Source: Anaerovibrio slackiae (GTDB taxonomy: Bacteria > Bacillota > Negativicutes > Selenomonadales > Selenomonadaceae). Taken from it: a stretch of 49,086 bases of DNA. The position numbers were made by a program, and so were the translations under genes. Position 1 is the first letter of the stretch; each line of letters begins with the position of its first letter. Shown in pieces: positions 1-7,446 of the stretch. The stretch is taken from contig NZ_VUNR01000021.1 in assembly GCF_009695585.1 (NCBI RefSeq), positions 1-49,086 on the forward strand, in the 5' to 3' direction. The notes beneath the pieces are model-generated. The model was not told where the DNA came from. It worked only from the letters and a program-made list of their open reading frames with translations, and ran no database searches.

Positions 1-125
1 GTAGGAACTACGGAAATTAACGCCCACGGAGAGTGTGTAAGACCTTTTGCTAAGGCAGAAGGCTGTTCTCGTAGAAGTGGGAATCTCCCTCCTCAAACGC
101 TAAGCGTTAGGAGGGAGTAGTTCAA
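1..125 (+). mobile_element. Right end of an IS200/IS605-type element with 3' part of its omega-RNA (rest lies upstream of the window)
   Basis: This stretch matches positions 20616-20741, the right end of the complete TnpB element, with about five substitutions and one indel. It contains the terminal hairpin (CTCCCTCCT arm near 88-97, AGGAGGGAG arm near 109-117) followed by TTCAA. In TnpB elements this region is also the scaffold of the omega-RNA, and the flank after TCAA (position 126 onward) would be the guide. The two copies differ inside the hairpin tip, yet both tips stay self-complementary. The tnpB gene itself, if present, is outside the window. Confidence 0.85.
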
Positions 126-829
126 TTTATCATTTTGTGGAAATCTTTGAAGAATGCGGAACATATACGTCCAAACATATTTACTCCGTCATCATTATCA
201 CGGTCACGCCATTCCTGGCGGCTATAAATTTCTTCGCCGGTAACTGCATCATGAACATGGAACTCAATTTTCTCATATACCACGCTGCTGTAATAAGCAG
301 GATGTACAACCGGCACCACGATTTCATCCTCAACTTTCACCCAGTTACCCTTGGAATCCCTGACGTTTTTGTTGACAGTCTTGGTTTCCCAGGTGGTATA
401 TTCAGGATGATAGATGGACTTGGTTTCATACTGCAACACCTTGGCATCTATATACACATCGGCATAATCCTTCAAGTTTTTATCAAAAATATCATTAAAG
501 GCCTCCAAATCTTTTTGAGCCAAAATTTCCAAATCCTGCCCCTGAGCCAATGACATCTTGCGTATCACTGCTTCCGGGGTAATTACCGGGATTTTTTCCT
601 GCATTGCTTTTTCTTCATACATGCCGCCTAAAGAACGCTCCCGTACCCCATCTATATTGGTGTCAGAAAAATCCATATCATAAAGCAGTACATTTTTAAT
701 TGCCTTGAAATTGTAATTTTTATCCTTGTACTCAACTTTTTCTGCTGATACAGCTTGCATCATAGCCATCAGCAGCAAACACGCCATAAGCACAATTCTA
801 AAACTTTTACCCCAATAACTCTTTTTCAT
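122..829 (-). CDS. Secreted protein of unknown function
   Basis: Predicted 235-residue exported protein. The N-terminus has a Lys/Arg stretch, a hydrophobic core (residues about 12-28) and an Ala-x-Ala type signal peptidase site before EKVEY. The mature part is rich in charged and aromatic residues and has no cysteine cluster or recognised catalytic motif. The start is placed at 829 because AGAAAGG lies 9 nt upstream. An in-frame ATG at 838 directly abuts that ribosome binding site and is unlikely. The stop codon TGA (122-124) lies inside the TCAA terminus of the neighbouring IS605-type element, so the extreme C-terminus may have been shortened by the insertion. No family was recognised. It is probably an envelope protein of Negativicutes. 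Confidence 0.75.
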   Translation of the reverse strand: MKKSYWGKSFRIVLMACLLLMAMMQAVSAEKVEYKDKNYNFKAIKNVLLYDMDFSDTNIDGVRERSLGGMYEEKAMQEKIPVITPEAVIRKMSLAQGQDLEILAQKDLEAFNDIFDKNLKDYADVYIDAKVLQYETKSIYHPEYTTWETKTVNKNVRDSKGNWVKVEDEIVVPVVHPAYYSSVVYEKIEFHVHDAVTGEEIYSRQEWRDRDNDDGVNMFGRICSAFFKDFHKMIN

Positions 830-991
830 TTTGACCATCCTTTCTTCTGCTGCACACTTATAATTGTATTATTCTACACCGGGCACAATTTTCCTGCCTT
901 TGAGAAAAGAATTTTAACGTCCCACACCAAAAAAGTTAAGCAATGTAATAGCATATTTTAAGCTTCTCTATACTCTCATATAGGCAAAATT

Positions 992-1187
992 CAAACCAAA
1001 TAATATCTACGCCCTTTTTTCTCACCTTTCATGCCAATAATTCCTTCATTTACGTATCGCTTCAATAAAACTCTGGTCCTTGCCATACTTAACCCGAGTT
1101 TAGCTGCAATATCTGATGAAGCCCCTTCTCCCTGCCTTTCTAAAAATTCTAACACAATTTTCCTTTGCTGAGTTTCTTTATCGCTTG
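992..1187 (-). pseudogene. Remnant of a winged-helix domain, C-terminal end of a larger protein
   Basis: The minus strand encodes about 60 residues that look like a C-terminal winged helix. An IVLEFLERQGEG helix is followed by SSDIAAKLGLSMARTRVLLKR (recognition helix) and a wing ending in GRRYYLV and a stop at 992-994. Such domains end Fic proteins and AlbA/AAA-4 type ATP-binding proteins. Upstream, the frame runs into a 13/17-bp tandem repeat that puts TAA in frame within one unit, and there is no ribosome binding site or suitable start. I read it as a decayed 3' end whose front part was lost, with the minisatellite at the break. Confidence 0.55.
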
Positions 1188-1300
1188 TTTTTCTTTATCG
1201 CTTGTTTTTCTTTATCGCTTGTTTTTCTTTATCGCTTGTTTTTATCGCTTGTTTTTCTTTATCGCTTGTTTTTATCGCTTGTTTTCCTTTATCGCTTGTT
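1177..1300. repeat. Minisatellite, eight copies of TTTATCGCTTG in 13- or 17-bp units
   Basis: The core TTTATCGCTTG recurs eight times with spacers giving unit lengths of 17, 17, 17, 13, 17, 13 and 17 bp. Most units are exact copies, which indicates recent slippage or recombination. Neither unit length is a multiple of three and the minus strand carries CGATAA in each unit, so the array cannot be read through as protein. From about 1301 to 1533 I see only a GC-rich hairpin (GCCCC at 1354 paired with GGGGC at about 1380) and AT-rich DNA. Confidence 0.9.
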
Positions 1301-1580
1301 TAACATGCATGACAGAATAATATTTTCTACGACATATCACATTATACCAAAATCGCCCCAGCTTTGCATGAATACATGCCGGGGCAGCCAAATTCCTACC
1401 ATCACTGTTCAATAAGCAAAAACAATATTGCACTCAAAACATACTTTTATAAAAAATCTCCTGCTCTATCCCTGCTAAAAAAATTTTTGTCATCAAAATG
1501 CAATACAAGATAGCTTTTTGAGGTGTAATCTTGTATAATACTAGTTAGATTTTTTTGATATTTTTAAGGAGTGGTTTTTC

Positions 1581-2579
1581 ATGTTTTTTAGTAAGAAAAT
1601 CAAGGCAGCTGCCCTGTGCGCAGTGGCTGCCCTGTCTTTCGGACTTTTGGCAGGCTGTGGTTCCGACAATGCCGCCAAGGGTGACAAGACCTACAATGTA
1701 GGCATTGTGCAGCTGGTTGAGCACGATGCCCTGGATGCTGCCAACAAGGGCTTTGTAGATGCCCTGAAGGAGCGCGGCTTCGCAGAGGGCAAGAACCTGA
1801 CCATCGACCAGCAGAACGCCCAGGCTGACCAGTCCAATCTGCAGAATATCGGTCAGCGATTCATCAACAACAAGGTTGATTTGATTTACGCTATTGCTAC
1901 CCCGGCAGCCCAGACCGTGGCAAACCTGACCAAGGACATTCCAATCGTGGGCTCCGCCATCACCGACTACGAGGCTGCCAAGCTGGTCAAGAGCAATGAG
2001 GCGCCAGGCGGCAACCTGACCGGCACCAGCGATATGAACCCTATCAAGGAGCAGATTGACCTCTTGATGAAGATTGCGCCAAATGCCAAGACCATCGGCT
2101 GCATCTACACCTCCAGCGAGGTAAACTCCGAAATCCAGTTCAAGGCAATGAAGGAATATGCCGAGTCCAAGGGATTGAAGGTTGAGGCTGCCACCATTTC
2201 CACTGTAAATGATATTCAGCAGGCTGCCCAGAGCCTGGTAGGCAAGGTTGATGCCTTCTATGAGCCTACCGACAACATCATTGCCTCTGCTATGCCTACC
2301 CTGATTTCCGTTACCAATCCTGCCAAGAAGCCTGTTATCTGCGGTGAGTCCAACATGGTAAAGGCAGGCGGCCTGGCTACCTACGGTGTTGATTACTACC
2401 AGCTGGGCAAGCAGGCAGGCATGATGGCTGCCGACATCCTTGAGGGCAAGGCAAAGCCGGCTGATATGCCTATCCAGTTTGCTGCCAACCTGAAGGCTGT
2501 TGTCAACAAGGCAAATGCTGCCGAGCTGGGCATTGCCCTGCCAGCTGAAATCGTCAATGATGCCGAGGTCATTGAATAA
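1581..2579 (+). CDS. ABC transporter substrate-binding lipoprotein (ABC_sub_bind/TrpX type)
   Basis: 332-residue binding protein of an importer. The signal peptide ends in a lipobox (LLAGC, Cys about 26), so the mature protein should be lipid-anchored outside the cytoplasmic membrane. The body fits the ABC_sub_bind family: the first lobe starts with YNVGIVQLVEHDALD, and a second lobe contains KTIGCIYTSSEVNSE and YGVDYYQLGKQAG. Related systems import tryptophan or tyrosine, but the substrate cannot be read from sequence. AAGGAG lies 8 nt before the ATG, and a TATAAT box is at 1534-1539 without a convincing -35. Permease and ATPase genes follow in the same direction, separated by a hairpin. Confidence 0.9.
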   Translation: MFFSKKIKAAALCAVAALSFGLLAGCGSDNAAKGDKTYNVGIVQLVEHDALDAANKGFVDALKERGFAEGKNLTIDQQNAQADQSNLQNIGQRFINNKVDLIYAIATPAAQTVANLTKDIPIVGSAITDYEAAKLVKSNEAPGGNLTGTSDMNPIKEQIDLLMKIAPNAKTIGCIYTSSEVNSEIQFKAMKEYAESKGLKVEAATISTVNDIQQAAQSLVGKVDAFYEPTDNIIASAMPTLISVTNPAKKPVICGESNMVKAGGLATYGVDYYQLGKQAGMMAADILEGKAKPADMPIQFAANLKAVVNKANAAELGIALPAEIVNDAEVIE

Positions 2580-2614
2580 AGGCAACACAAAGCAATATAA
2601 AACAGATTAATTGC

Positions 2615-2670
2615 TCCGGGCGACAATGCCAGCCAGAAATCTGGCAATGGCGCTGCCGCCCGGATTTTTT
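2615..2670 (+). terminator. Intra-operon hairpin with T-run between binding protein and permease
   Basis: TCCGGGCG (2615-2622) pairs with CGCCCGGA (2657-2664) and encloses a second small stem (CCAG/CTGG), followed by six T. It has the form of an intrinsic terminator, 36 bp after the binding-protein stop and just ahead of the permease start. Hairpins at this place commonly let the binding protein be made in excess over the membrane subunits, by partial termination or by mRNA protection. Confidence 0.75.
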
Positions 2671-2702
2671 ATTGAAATTTAATTCAGAATGGAGACTTGA
2701 CT

Positions 2703-3584
2703 TTGGACTTAATCATTCCTACCATATCCCAGGGGCTCTTGTGGTCCCTGCTGGCTATAGGCGTATACATTACCTTCAGGGTGCTGGACATTGCCGACCT
2801 GACTGTAGAGGGCAGCTTCCCCCTGGGAGCTGCTACGGCAGCAGCCTGCCTAGTGGCTGGTTGGAGCCCTATACCTTCCATGATAGCTGCTGCTTTTGCC
2901 GGCATGCTGGGAGGGGTTGTCACAGGTATCCTCTGCACCAAGCTGAAAATACCTGCCCTTCTGGCAGGCATCCTTACCATGATTGCCCTTTACTCCGTGA
3001 ACCTGCACATCATGGGCAAGGCAAACCTTTCCCTTTTGCAGGTAGATACGGTATTTTCCCTCTATGCCATTTCGGGCATGAGCCAGGCAAACATGATTCT
3101 CATCATCGGGCTGATTACCGTAGTGCTTACCGCTGTCGGCTGCTACCTGTTCTTTGGCACGGAAATCGGCGCCGCCATCCGGGCTACCGGCTGCAATCCC
3201 CACATGATCCGCGCCAACGGCGTCAACACTGATATTACCATTATCCTGGGCCTGCTGCTGTCCAATGCCCTGGTGGCACTTTCCGGTGCCCTGGTGGCAC
3301 AGGCCAACGGCTTTGCCGATGTGGGCATGGGTGTGGGCACCATCGTTATCGGTCTTGCCTCTGTTATTATCGGCGAGGTGCTTTTTGGCACCCGCAGCTT
3401 CAAGAACTGCCTGATTTCCGTCATCTTGGGCTCCATAGCCTACAGGGCGGTTATCGCCATCGTATTGCAGATGGGCATGCCGCCAAATGACCTGAAGCTC
3501 TTTACCGCCATCCTGGTAGCAGCCGCCCTTTCCATGCCGCTGTTCCAGTCCAAATTCAACAAAAGAAAGGCGGCGAAGAACTAA
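2703..3584 (+). CDS. ABC transporter permease (TrpY type)
   Basis: Membrane subunit of about 293 residues with roughly eight to nine hydrophobic segments, of the branched-chain-amino-acid/ribose permease superfamily (for example ITFRVLDIADLTVEGSFPLG near the N-terminus). It should form the channel for the upstream binding protein and be driven by the downstream ATPase. The start is taken as TTG at 2703 because GGAGA at 2691-2695 gives 7 nt spacing. A TTG two codons earlier is too close. The stop overlaps the ATPase start (TAATG), which indicates translational coupling. Substrate probably an aromatic amino acid by family, not proven. Confidence 0.9.
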   Translation: MDLIIPTISQGLLWSLLAIGVYITFRVLDIADLTVEGSFPLGAATAAACLVAGWSPIPSMIAAAFAGMLGGVVTGILCTKLKIPALLAGILTMIALYSVNLHIMGKANLSLLQVDTVFSLYAISGMSQANMILIIGLITVVLTAVGCYLFFGTEIGAAIRATGCNPHMIRANGVNTDITIILGLLLSNALVALSGALVAQANGFADVGMGVGTIVIGLASVIIGEVLFGTRSFKNCLISVILGSIAYRAVIAIVLQMGMPPNDLKLFTAILVAAALSMPLFQSKFNKRKAAKN

Positions 3585-4378
3585 TGCTGAAAATTGAAGA
3601 CATTGCCAAGACATTTAATCCCGGCACCATTACGGAAAAAGTTGCCCTGAAAGGCGTTTCCCTGCACCTTGAGCCGGGAGACTTCGTTACCGTCATTGGC
3701 GGCAACGGCGCCGGCAAATCCACCCTGATGAACTCCATCGCCGGAACCTTCCCGGTAGACAGGGGAAAGATTATCATTGACGGGGAAAATATCACCAAGT
3801 GGCCGGAGCATAAGCGTGCCAAGTATATAGGCCGCGTTTTTCAGGACCCTATGATGGGCACGGCTGCCAACATGCAGATTGAAGAAAATATGGCTATCGC
3901 CGCACGGCGCGGCAAGACACCAACCCTCAGATGGAGTGCACCAGCCGCCCAGCGGGAGTATTTCCGCCAGCAGCTGAAAACCCTGAACCTGGGGCTGGAG
4001 GACAGGCTGGAGTCAAAGGTGGGACTCCTGTCCGGCGGTCAGCGGCAGGCACTGACCCTGCTGATGGCAACGCTGGTGGAGCCAAAGCTCCTGCTGCTGG
4101 ACGAGCATACCGCTGCCCTGGACCCGAAGACAGCCGCCCAGGTGCTGGCTCTCACCAATGAGATTGTCACCAAGCGGCACCTGACTACCCTGATGATTAC
4201 CCACAACATGAAGGATGCCCTGGCCTGCGGCAACCGCCTGATCATGCTCCACGACGGACGCATCCTCATCGATGTAAAGGGTGAGGAAAAGAAAAGCCTC
4301 ACCATCAAGGATTTGCTGGCCATGTTTGAGAAGGCTGCCGGAAGCGAGCTGAACTCCGATGCCCTGCTGCTCAGCTAG
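3584..4378 (+). CDS. ABC transporter ATP-binding protein (TrpZ type)
   Basis: 264-residue ATPase of the importer. Walker A is GGNGAGKST (residues about 39-47), the Q-loop lies in RVFQDPMMGTA, the signature is LSGGQRQALTLLMA, Walker B is LLLLDEHTAALDP and the H-loop is MITHNMKDA. It sits on the cytoplasmic face and powers the permease encoded immediately upstream, whose stop codon it overlaps by one base. It is the last gene of the operon and a 19-bp stem terminator follows at 4462. Confidence 0.92.
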   Translation: MLKIEDIAKTFNPGTITEKVALKGVSLHLEPGDFVTVIGGNGAGKSTLMNSIAGTFPVDRGKIIIDGENITKWPEHKRAKYIGRVFQDPMMGTAANMQIEENMAIAARRGKTPTLRWSAPAAQREYFRQQLKTLNLGLEDRLESKVGLLSGGQRQALTLLMATLVEPKLLLLDEHTAALDPKTAAQVLALTNEIVTKRHLTTLMITHNMKDALACGNRLIMLHDGRILIDVKGEEKKSLTIKDLLAMFEKAAGSELNSDALLLS

Positions 4379-4461
4379 AGGTTTTCACTGTTAATTTCTT
4401 GACATGAACGCATAAATATGATAGATTGTAAACAGAATTTCGGAGCTGACACCTGTTAGCC

Positions 4462-4507
4462 AAAAGAAACCCTCTCCGGGAGTGATGACCCGGAGAGGGT
4501 TTCTTTT
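4462..4507. terminator. Strong bidirectional terminator
   Basis: A perfect 19-bp stem (4462-4480 with 4489-4507) has A-run and T-run flanks on the two sides, so it can end the ABC operon on the plus strand and the small peptide transcript on the minus strand. Confidence 0.9.
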
Positions 4508-4554
4508 GTGTGCTGATGAAACACACACAGTTAGTTGCCACATGATGGCTGCTT

Positions 4555-4644
4555 CTACCATCCTAACATCTGCACAATCAGATAACCAAGAATACTCCCA
4601 GCAACACTAACAAGCAGCGAAAGCAAAATTTCGGACAAAGACAC
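4555..4644 (-). CDS. 29-residue hydrophobic peptide, candidate type I toxin or membrane peptide
   Basis: Starting at GTG (4642-4644), the frame encodes 29 residues: a polar MSLSE head, one membrane-spanning stretch (about ILLSLLVSVAGSILGYLIV) and an aromatic end LGW. A strong Shine-Dalgarno sequence (GGGAGG, 4652-4657) lies 7 nt before the start. A sigma-A-like promoter (TTTACA, 17 bp, TATATT) lies just upstream and the 4462-4507 terminator downstream, so this is a self-contained gene of about 230 nt. Size and layout resemble membrane-acting peptides of type I toxin-antitoxin systems, but no database family can be claimed. It is too short for ordinary gene callers. Confidence 0.6.
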   Translation of the reverse strand: MSLSEILLSLLVSVAGSILGYLIVQMLGW

Positions 4645-4697
4645 CTGATAACCTCCCTCCCTTGCCTGATTAGCTTGATGAGGGCTGTGGCAAAACA

Positions 4698-4726
4698 AAT
4701 ATACCATATGCCTATTTTTTTGTAAA
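4698..4726 (-). promoter_or_regulatory. Promoter of the 29-residue peptide gene
   Basis: On the minus strand TTTACA (4721-4726) and TATATT (4698-4703) are separated by exactly 17 bp, predicting a start of transcription near 4691, about 47 nt before the GTG. The -35 box begins exactly where the terminator of the upstream small RNA ends. Confidence 0.7.
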
Positions 4727-4953
4727 GAAAAAAGCTGTAAAAACGATAGGCGACGTTTTCACAGCCTTTTTCTTTTAAGCACCCGCAACGTACCGCGGCT
4801 GCCTAGGTAAAAGAAGAAGTATCTATTAAAAGAGAGGGGTTTGCGACACAGGGGAATGTCGCGAAAAAGGGGTACATCGAAGTTTCATAGCGAGGGGTGT
4901 AGAGCTTCGACCAACCGATTCTGTCCTCAGCTCTGTGCTATGTCCCTGTCGAT
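4722..4953 (-). ncRNA. Predicted small RNA with four unpaired CCCC tracts
   Basis: A near-consensus promoter and an intrinsic terminator frame about 230 nt without a convincing reading frame. The RNA folds into a nested helix: 4949-4954 with 4875-4880, 4937-4942 with 4886-4891, and 4929-4934 with 4901-4906. A separate hairpin (4857-4862 with 4843-4848) and the terminator stem follow. The four CCCC tracts (opposite GGGG at 4894-4897, 4869-4872, 4851-4854 and 4836-4839) all fall in loops or linkers, as in Firmicute small RNAs that pair with Shine-Dalgarno sequences. It is not 6S, tmRNA, RNase P or SRP RNA by any hallmark I could see. Confidence 0.65.
4728..4773 (-). terminator. Terminator of the C-rich small RNA
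   Basis: A long A/T-flanked stem (4728-4745 with 4754-4773, loop about 8 nt) ends on the minus strand in a run of T broken by one C. It also has a T-rich end on the plus strand and could act both ways. Confidence 0.75.
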
Positions 4954-4959
4954 GGTTAT

Positions 4960-4988
4960 ATATTACTATACTTTTATGGGTATGTCAA
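4960..4988 (-). promoter_or_regulatory. Near-consensus promoter of the C-rich small RNA
   Basis: TTGACA (4983-4988, perfect) and TAATAT (4960-4965) on the minus strand with a 17-bp spacer. The predicted start is near 4953, at the first base pairs of the predicted RNA helix. Confidence 0.8.
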
Positions 4989-5254
4989 GGGTATTTTTAT
5001 ATTTTTTTAGAAATTTTATCAAAAGTTTACCATGATATTTGTTTATTGTATACAAAACATCACCAAAAATTGTTAAAATCATTAAACAACCTGCATGAAT
5101 CGCCCTTTTCCCCATATATTCGCGCTATTTATCCATCCATAGCCAATACTAATCCTGTTATTTCTACTAAAACTTACCCACAAGTTACTCATTCATACAA
5201 CAAATCCCCAGAGATAAACCAGAAGGTTCACCCCAGGGGATTAACAAAAAATTA
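4989..5254. other. AT-rich intergenic stretch without recognised features
   Basis: No reading frame with a ribosome binding site, hairpin with T-run or repeat was found. One DnaA-box-like TTACCCACA occurs near 5174, and the downstream side of the aminopeptidase gene lies here. Confidence 0.5.
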
Positions 5255-6559
5255 TCAAAAGTTAACTATAAATGCTTTCAGCAGATGATTCAGGGACTCC
5301 TGATCCCAAGCACCCATAGTCTCCCGGGCCGAATGCATGGACAGGAGAGGCACGCCTATGTCCATGGTACGCATAGGAACCAGTGCCGAGGCAATAGAGC
5401 CAAGGGTGGAACCACCCGGCTCATCAGAATGATTGACAAACCTCTGGCAATCAATCCCCTCCTGCTGGCAGATGGCAGAAACGATAGCCACCGCCTCCGC
5501 ATCCCCGGCGTAGGACTGGGAGGCCGCCTGCTTCAGCACCACGCCGCCATTCAGGACAGGCCTGTTGGTAACGTCGTACTTTTCAGGATAATTGGGCTGC
5601 AAGCCATGTGCCACATCCACAGACAGCATAAAGCCGCCGCTGACCGCCTGCCACATCTGCTCGCGGCTGTAGCCCAGCACTCCGTAGATGCGCTCCAGCA
5701 CCTGCAAAAGCACCGCTGAACCTGCACCCTGCTTCGTCCGGCTGCCGATTTCCTCATTGTCAAAGAGGGCAATCAGCCTCAGCCCCTGGAAATCCTGCCC
5801 GGCACCGGCCACTGCCTCCATAGCCTGCAGGCATGCCTCCACCGAGGTAATATTATCCAGCCGGGGCGCGGACACCATTTCACCTGCCATTCCCAGCTGG
5901 CAGCCTGCCTCATAAGGATAAAGATTAAGCTCATAGGAAAGGATATCCTCCCGGCAGCAGCCCAGCTCACCTGCCAGCCATTCCTCAAAGAAGGACTTCT
6001 CGCCATCCTTGCCCAGCACAGCCATCAGGGGCAGCATTTCCTTCTGCTTCTTGATGGCAGTCCCCTCGTTGACCTTGCGGTTCATGTGGATGGCAAGCTC
6101 CGGAATTACCAGCAAAGGACGGGCAAAATCAACAAGGCGCACCACAGGTGAAAAAGCCTTCTCTCCCCTGACAGCAACCCTGCCGGCAATAGACAATGGC
6201 CTGTCCTGCCAGCTGTGCAGAATAATGCCGCCGTAGGACTCCACATTCAAAACACCGTAGCCGTCCTTGACCATACCGGCTGAAGGCTTGATGCGGAGCC
6301 CCGGAAAATCCGTATGGGCAGCCGCCAGCCTGAGTAAGTCAGGTTTCGCCAAATCTCCGCCACCTATAGCAAATGCCAGCACCGTGGAGCCAAATACCTC
6401 CGTATAGTACCTGCCGCCCCGTACCAGCTGCCATCTGTCCCGCATATCAAGCCTGGCAAAACCGGCTTTCTCCAGCCTTTCCGCAGCAGCAGCAGCCGTA
6501 TGCCACGGGGAAACGGATTTCTGCACCAGCCCCAGGAGGCTATAGACAAAATCATACAT
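5255..6559 (-). CDS. M18 family aminopeptidase
   Basis: 434-residue cytoplasmic dizinc aminopeptidase that removes N-terminal residues, typically acidic ones, from peptides. Expected M18 ligands are present: HTD (His82, Asp84), RLDN (Asp235), DNEEIGS (Glu269/270), SVDVAHG (Asp315) and a C-terminal MHSARE histidine. SDEPGGSTLGSI is also family-typical. Length fits the family. AAGGAG lies 8 nt before the start. The gene begins 12 bp after the flavin reductase stop, so the two are probably one transcript. Confidence 0.93.
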   Translation of the reverse strand: MYDFVYSLLGLVQKSVSPWHTAAAAAERLEKAGFARLDMRDRWQLVRGGRYYTEVFGSTVLAFAIGGGDLAKPDLLRLAAAHTDFPGLRIKPSAGMVKDGYGVLNVESYGGIILHSWQDRPLSIAGRVAVRGEKAFSPVVRLVDFARPLLVIPELAIHMNRKVNEGTAIKKQKEMLPLMAVLGKDGEKSFFEEWLAGELGCCREDILSYELNLYPYEAGCQLGMAGEMVSAPRLDNITSVEACLQAMEAVAGAGQDFQGLRLIALFDNEEIGSRTKQGAGSAVLLQVLERIYGVLGYSREQMWQAVSGGFMLSVDVAHGLQPNYPEKYDVTNRPVLNGGVVLKQAASQSYAGDAEAVAIVSAICQQEGIDCQRFVNHSDEPGGSTLGSIASALVPMRTMDIGVPLLSMHSARETMGAWDQESLNHLLKAFIVNF

Positions 6560-6571
6560 ACCGGCCGCTCC

Positions 6572-7078
6572 TTATTCCTTTACCAGCAGTTTTTCAATCT
6601 CCACAATATACATGGTATGATAATCCTTGTCAGGATACCACTTGACATTGCTTTCCTCATCAAAGAAGCACGCCTCCTGCATCTCCTGGGCATAGAGCTT
6701 CCTGCATACCAGTGCCATGCGGGCTTCCTCAAAATAAACCCTGCCATTATCCTCTACAGGCGTCAGCCCTGCCTTGGCAATCTTGTCCTCGTCCCTGCCG
6801 GAAACAGAGCCAAAATAGCTCATCATCTTGCGCCTGTCCTCACCGAAGACAGAAATCGTCAGCCCCTCTGCCCTATCAATAAACTCCTTGGTATAACGCT
6901 GGGGACGGATGACCAGAAATGCCACCGGCTTGCCCCACATAACGCCCATGCCGCCCCAGGAAGCAGTCATGGCATTGGACTTGCCCTCCGCCGTACCTGT
7001 CACCAGCAGCCAGTCCTTGCCGATTACCTTGAAAGCATTTTCCTTCAGCTCCTCCGGAGCAATTTCCTTAAAAGACAT
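6572..7078 (-). CDS. Flavin reductase family protein
   Basis: 168-residue FMN-binding split-barrel protein. The pattern NAMTASWGGMGVMWGKPVAF followed by IRPQRYTKEFIDRA is the usual phosphate and isoalloxazine binding part of this family, which reduces flavins or uses bound FMN for redox work in the cytoplasm. GAGGAGG lies before the ATG. A TATAAT box is present upstream on the minus strand at about 7193-7198. It is co-directional with the aminopeptidase, but no functional link is evident. The exact electron acceptor is unknown. Confidence 0.85.
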   Translation of the reverse strand: MSFKEIAPEELKENAFKVIGKDWLLVTGTAEGKSNAMTASWGGMGVMWGKPVAFLVIRPQRYTKEFIDRAEGLTISVFGEDRRKMMSYFGSVSGRDEDKIAKAGLTPVEDNGRVYFEEARMALVCRKLYAQEMQEACFFDEESNVKWYPDKDYHTMYIVEIEKLLVKE

Positions 7079-7240
7079 ATAGAATACCTCCTCAAAACTC
7101 TGTCAATTACCAGGCAGGCTGCCATGCAGATGATAAAATCTGCAAGCTCCTGTCATGCAGGCTATTGACATGCCATTGCCTGTTAAAACAATTATAGCAT
7201 GTCTGTAAAGCCTCACTATTTTATACAAAAAATTATACAA

Positions 7241-7289
7241 AAACTGCCATGCTGGATTGTTTTTTTGCAAACATACAGCATGGCAGTTT
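7241..7289 (-). terminator. Terminator downstream of the MFS transporter
   Basis: A 14-bp stem (7241-7254 with 7276-7289) is followed on the minus strand by T-rich sequence. It lies beyond the DnaA-box cluster, so that cluster is inside the 3' untranslated part of the transporter transcript. Confidence 0.7.
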
Positions 7290-7336
7290 CACTTCTCAAC
7301 ACACTATAAACGCTCTATAAACACTATATACGCATT

Positions 7337-7419
7337 TTATCTACATATATATACTAGTTATCCACATATCCACACAGTTATGCACACACAATATGTGGAT
7401 AACTAACATTTTATCCACT
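7337..7419. promoter_or_regulatory. Cluster of DnaA boxes outside oriC
   Basis: Perfect TTATCCACA at 7358-7366 and its reverse complement at 7394-7402. TTATGCACA is at 7378-7386, with single-mismatch boxes at 7337-7345 (TTATCTACA), 7366-7374 and 7411-7419 (TTATCCACT). Six boxes in 83 bp is far above chance. The last box runs into CTACTAGATATAGTAG, a palindrome containing trio-like triplets. No gene starts nearby, which argues against simple promoter control. Confidence 0.75.
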
Positions 7420-7446
7420 ACTAGATATAGTAGGCGTACCAGCTTC

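Noticed and set aside
1116-1415. Hydrophobic repeat protein on the plus strand (FLYRLFLSLV repeats)
   Set aside because: It is a translation of the minisatellite with no ribosome binding site.
1310-1580. T-box leader for the trp-type transporter
   Set aside because: No T-box sequence (GGTGG/ACCGCG pattern) or specifier loop could be found.
1545-2588. 347-codon minus-strand frame opposite the ABC binding protein
   Set aside because: Composition mirrors the plus-strand gene codon by codon and the plus-strand protein has a clear family.
4720-4990. 6S RNA as identity of the C-rich RNA
   Set aside because: The 5' and 3' ends do not form the closing stem with a central bubble that defines 6S RNA.
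7079-7446. A second replication origin at the DnaA-box cluster
   Set aside because: No initiator gene or strand switch is nearby, and the clear unwinding module lies at dnaA-dnaN.
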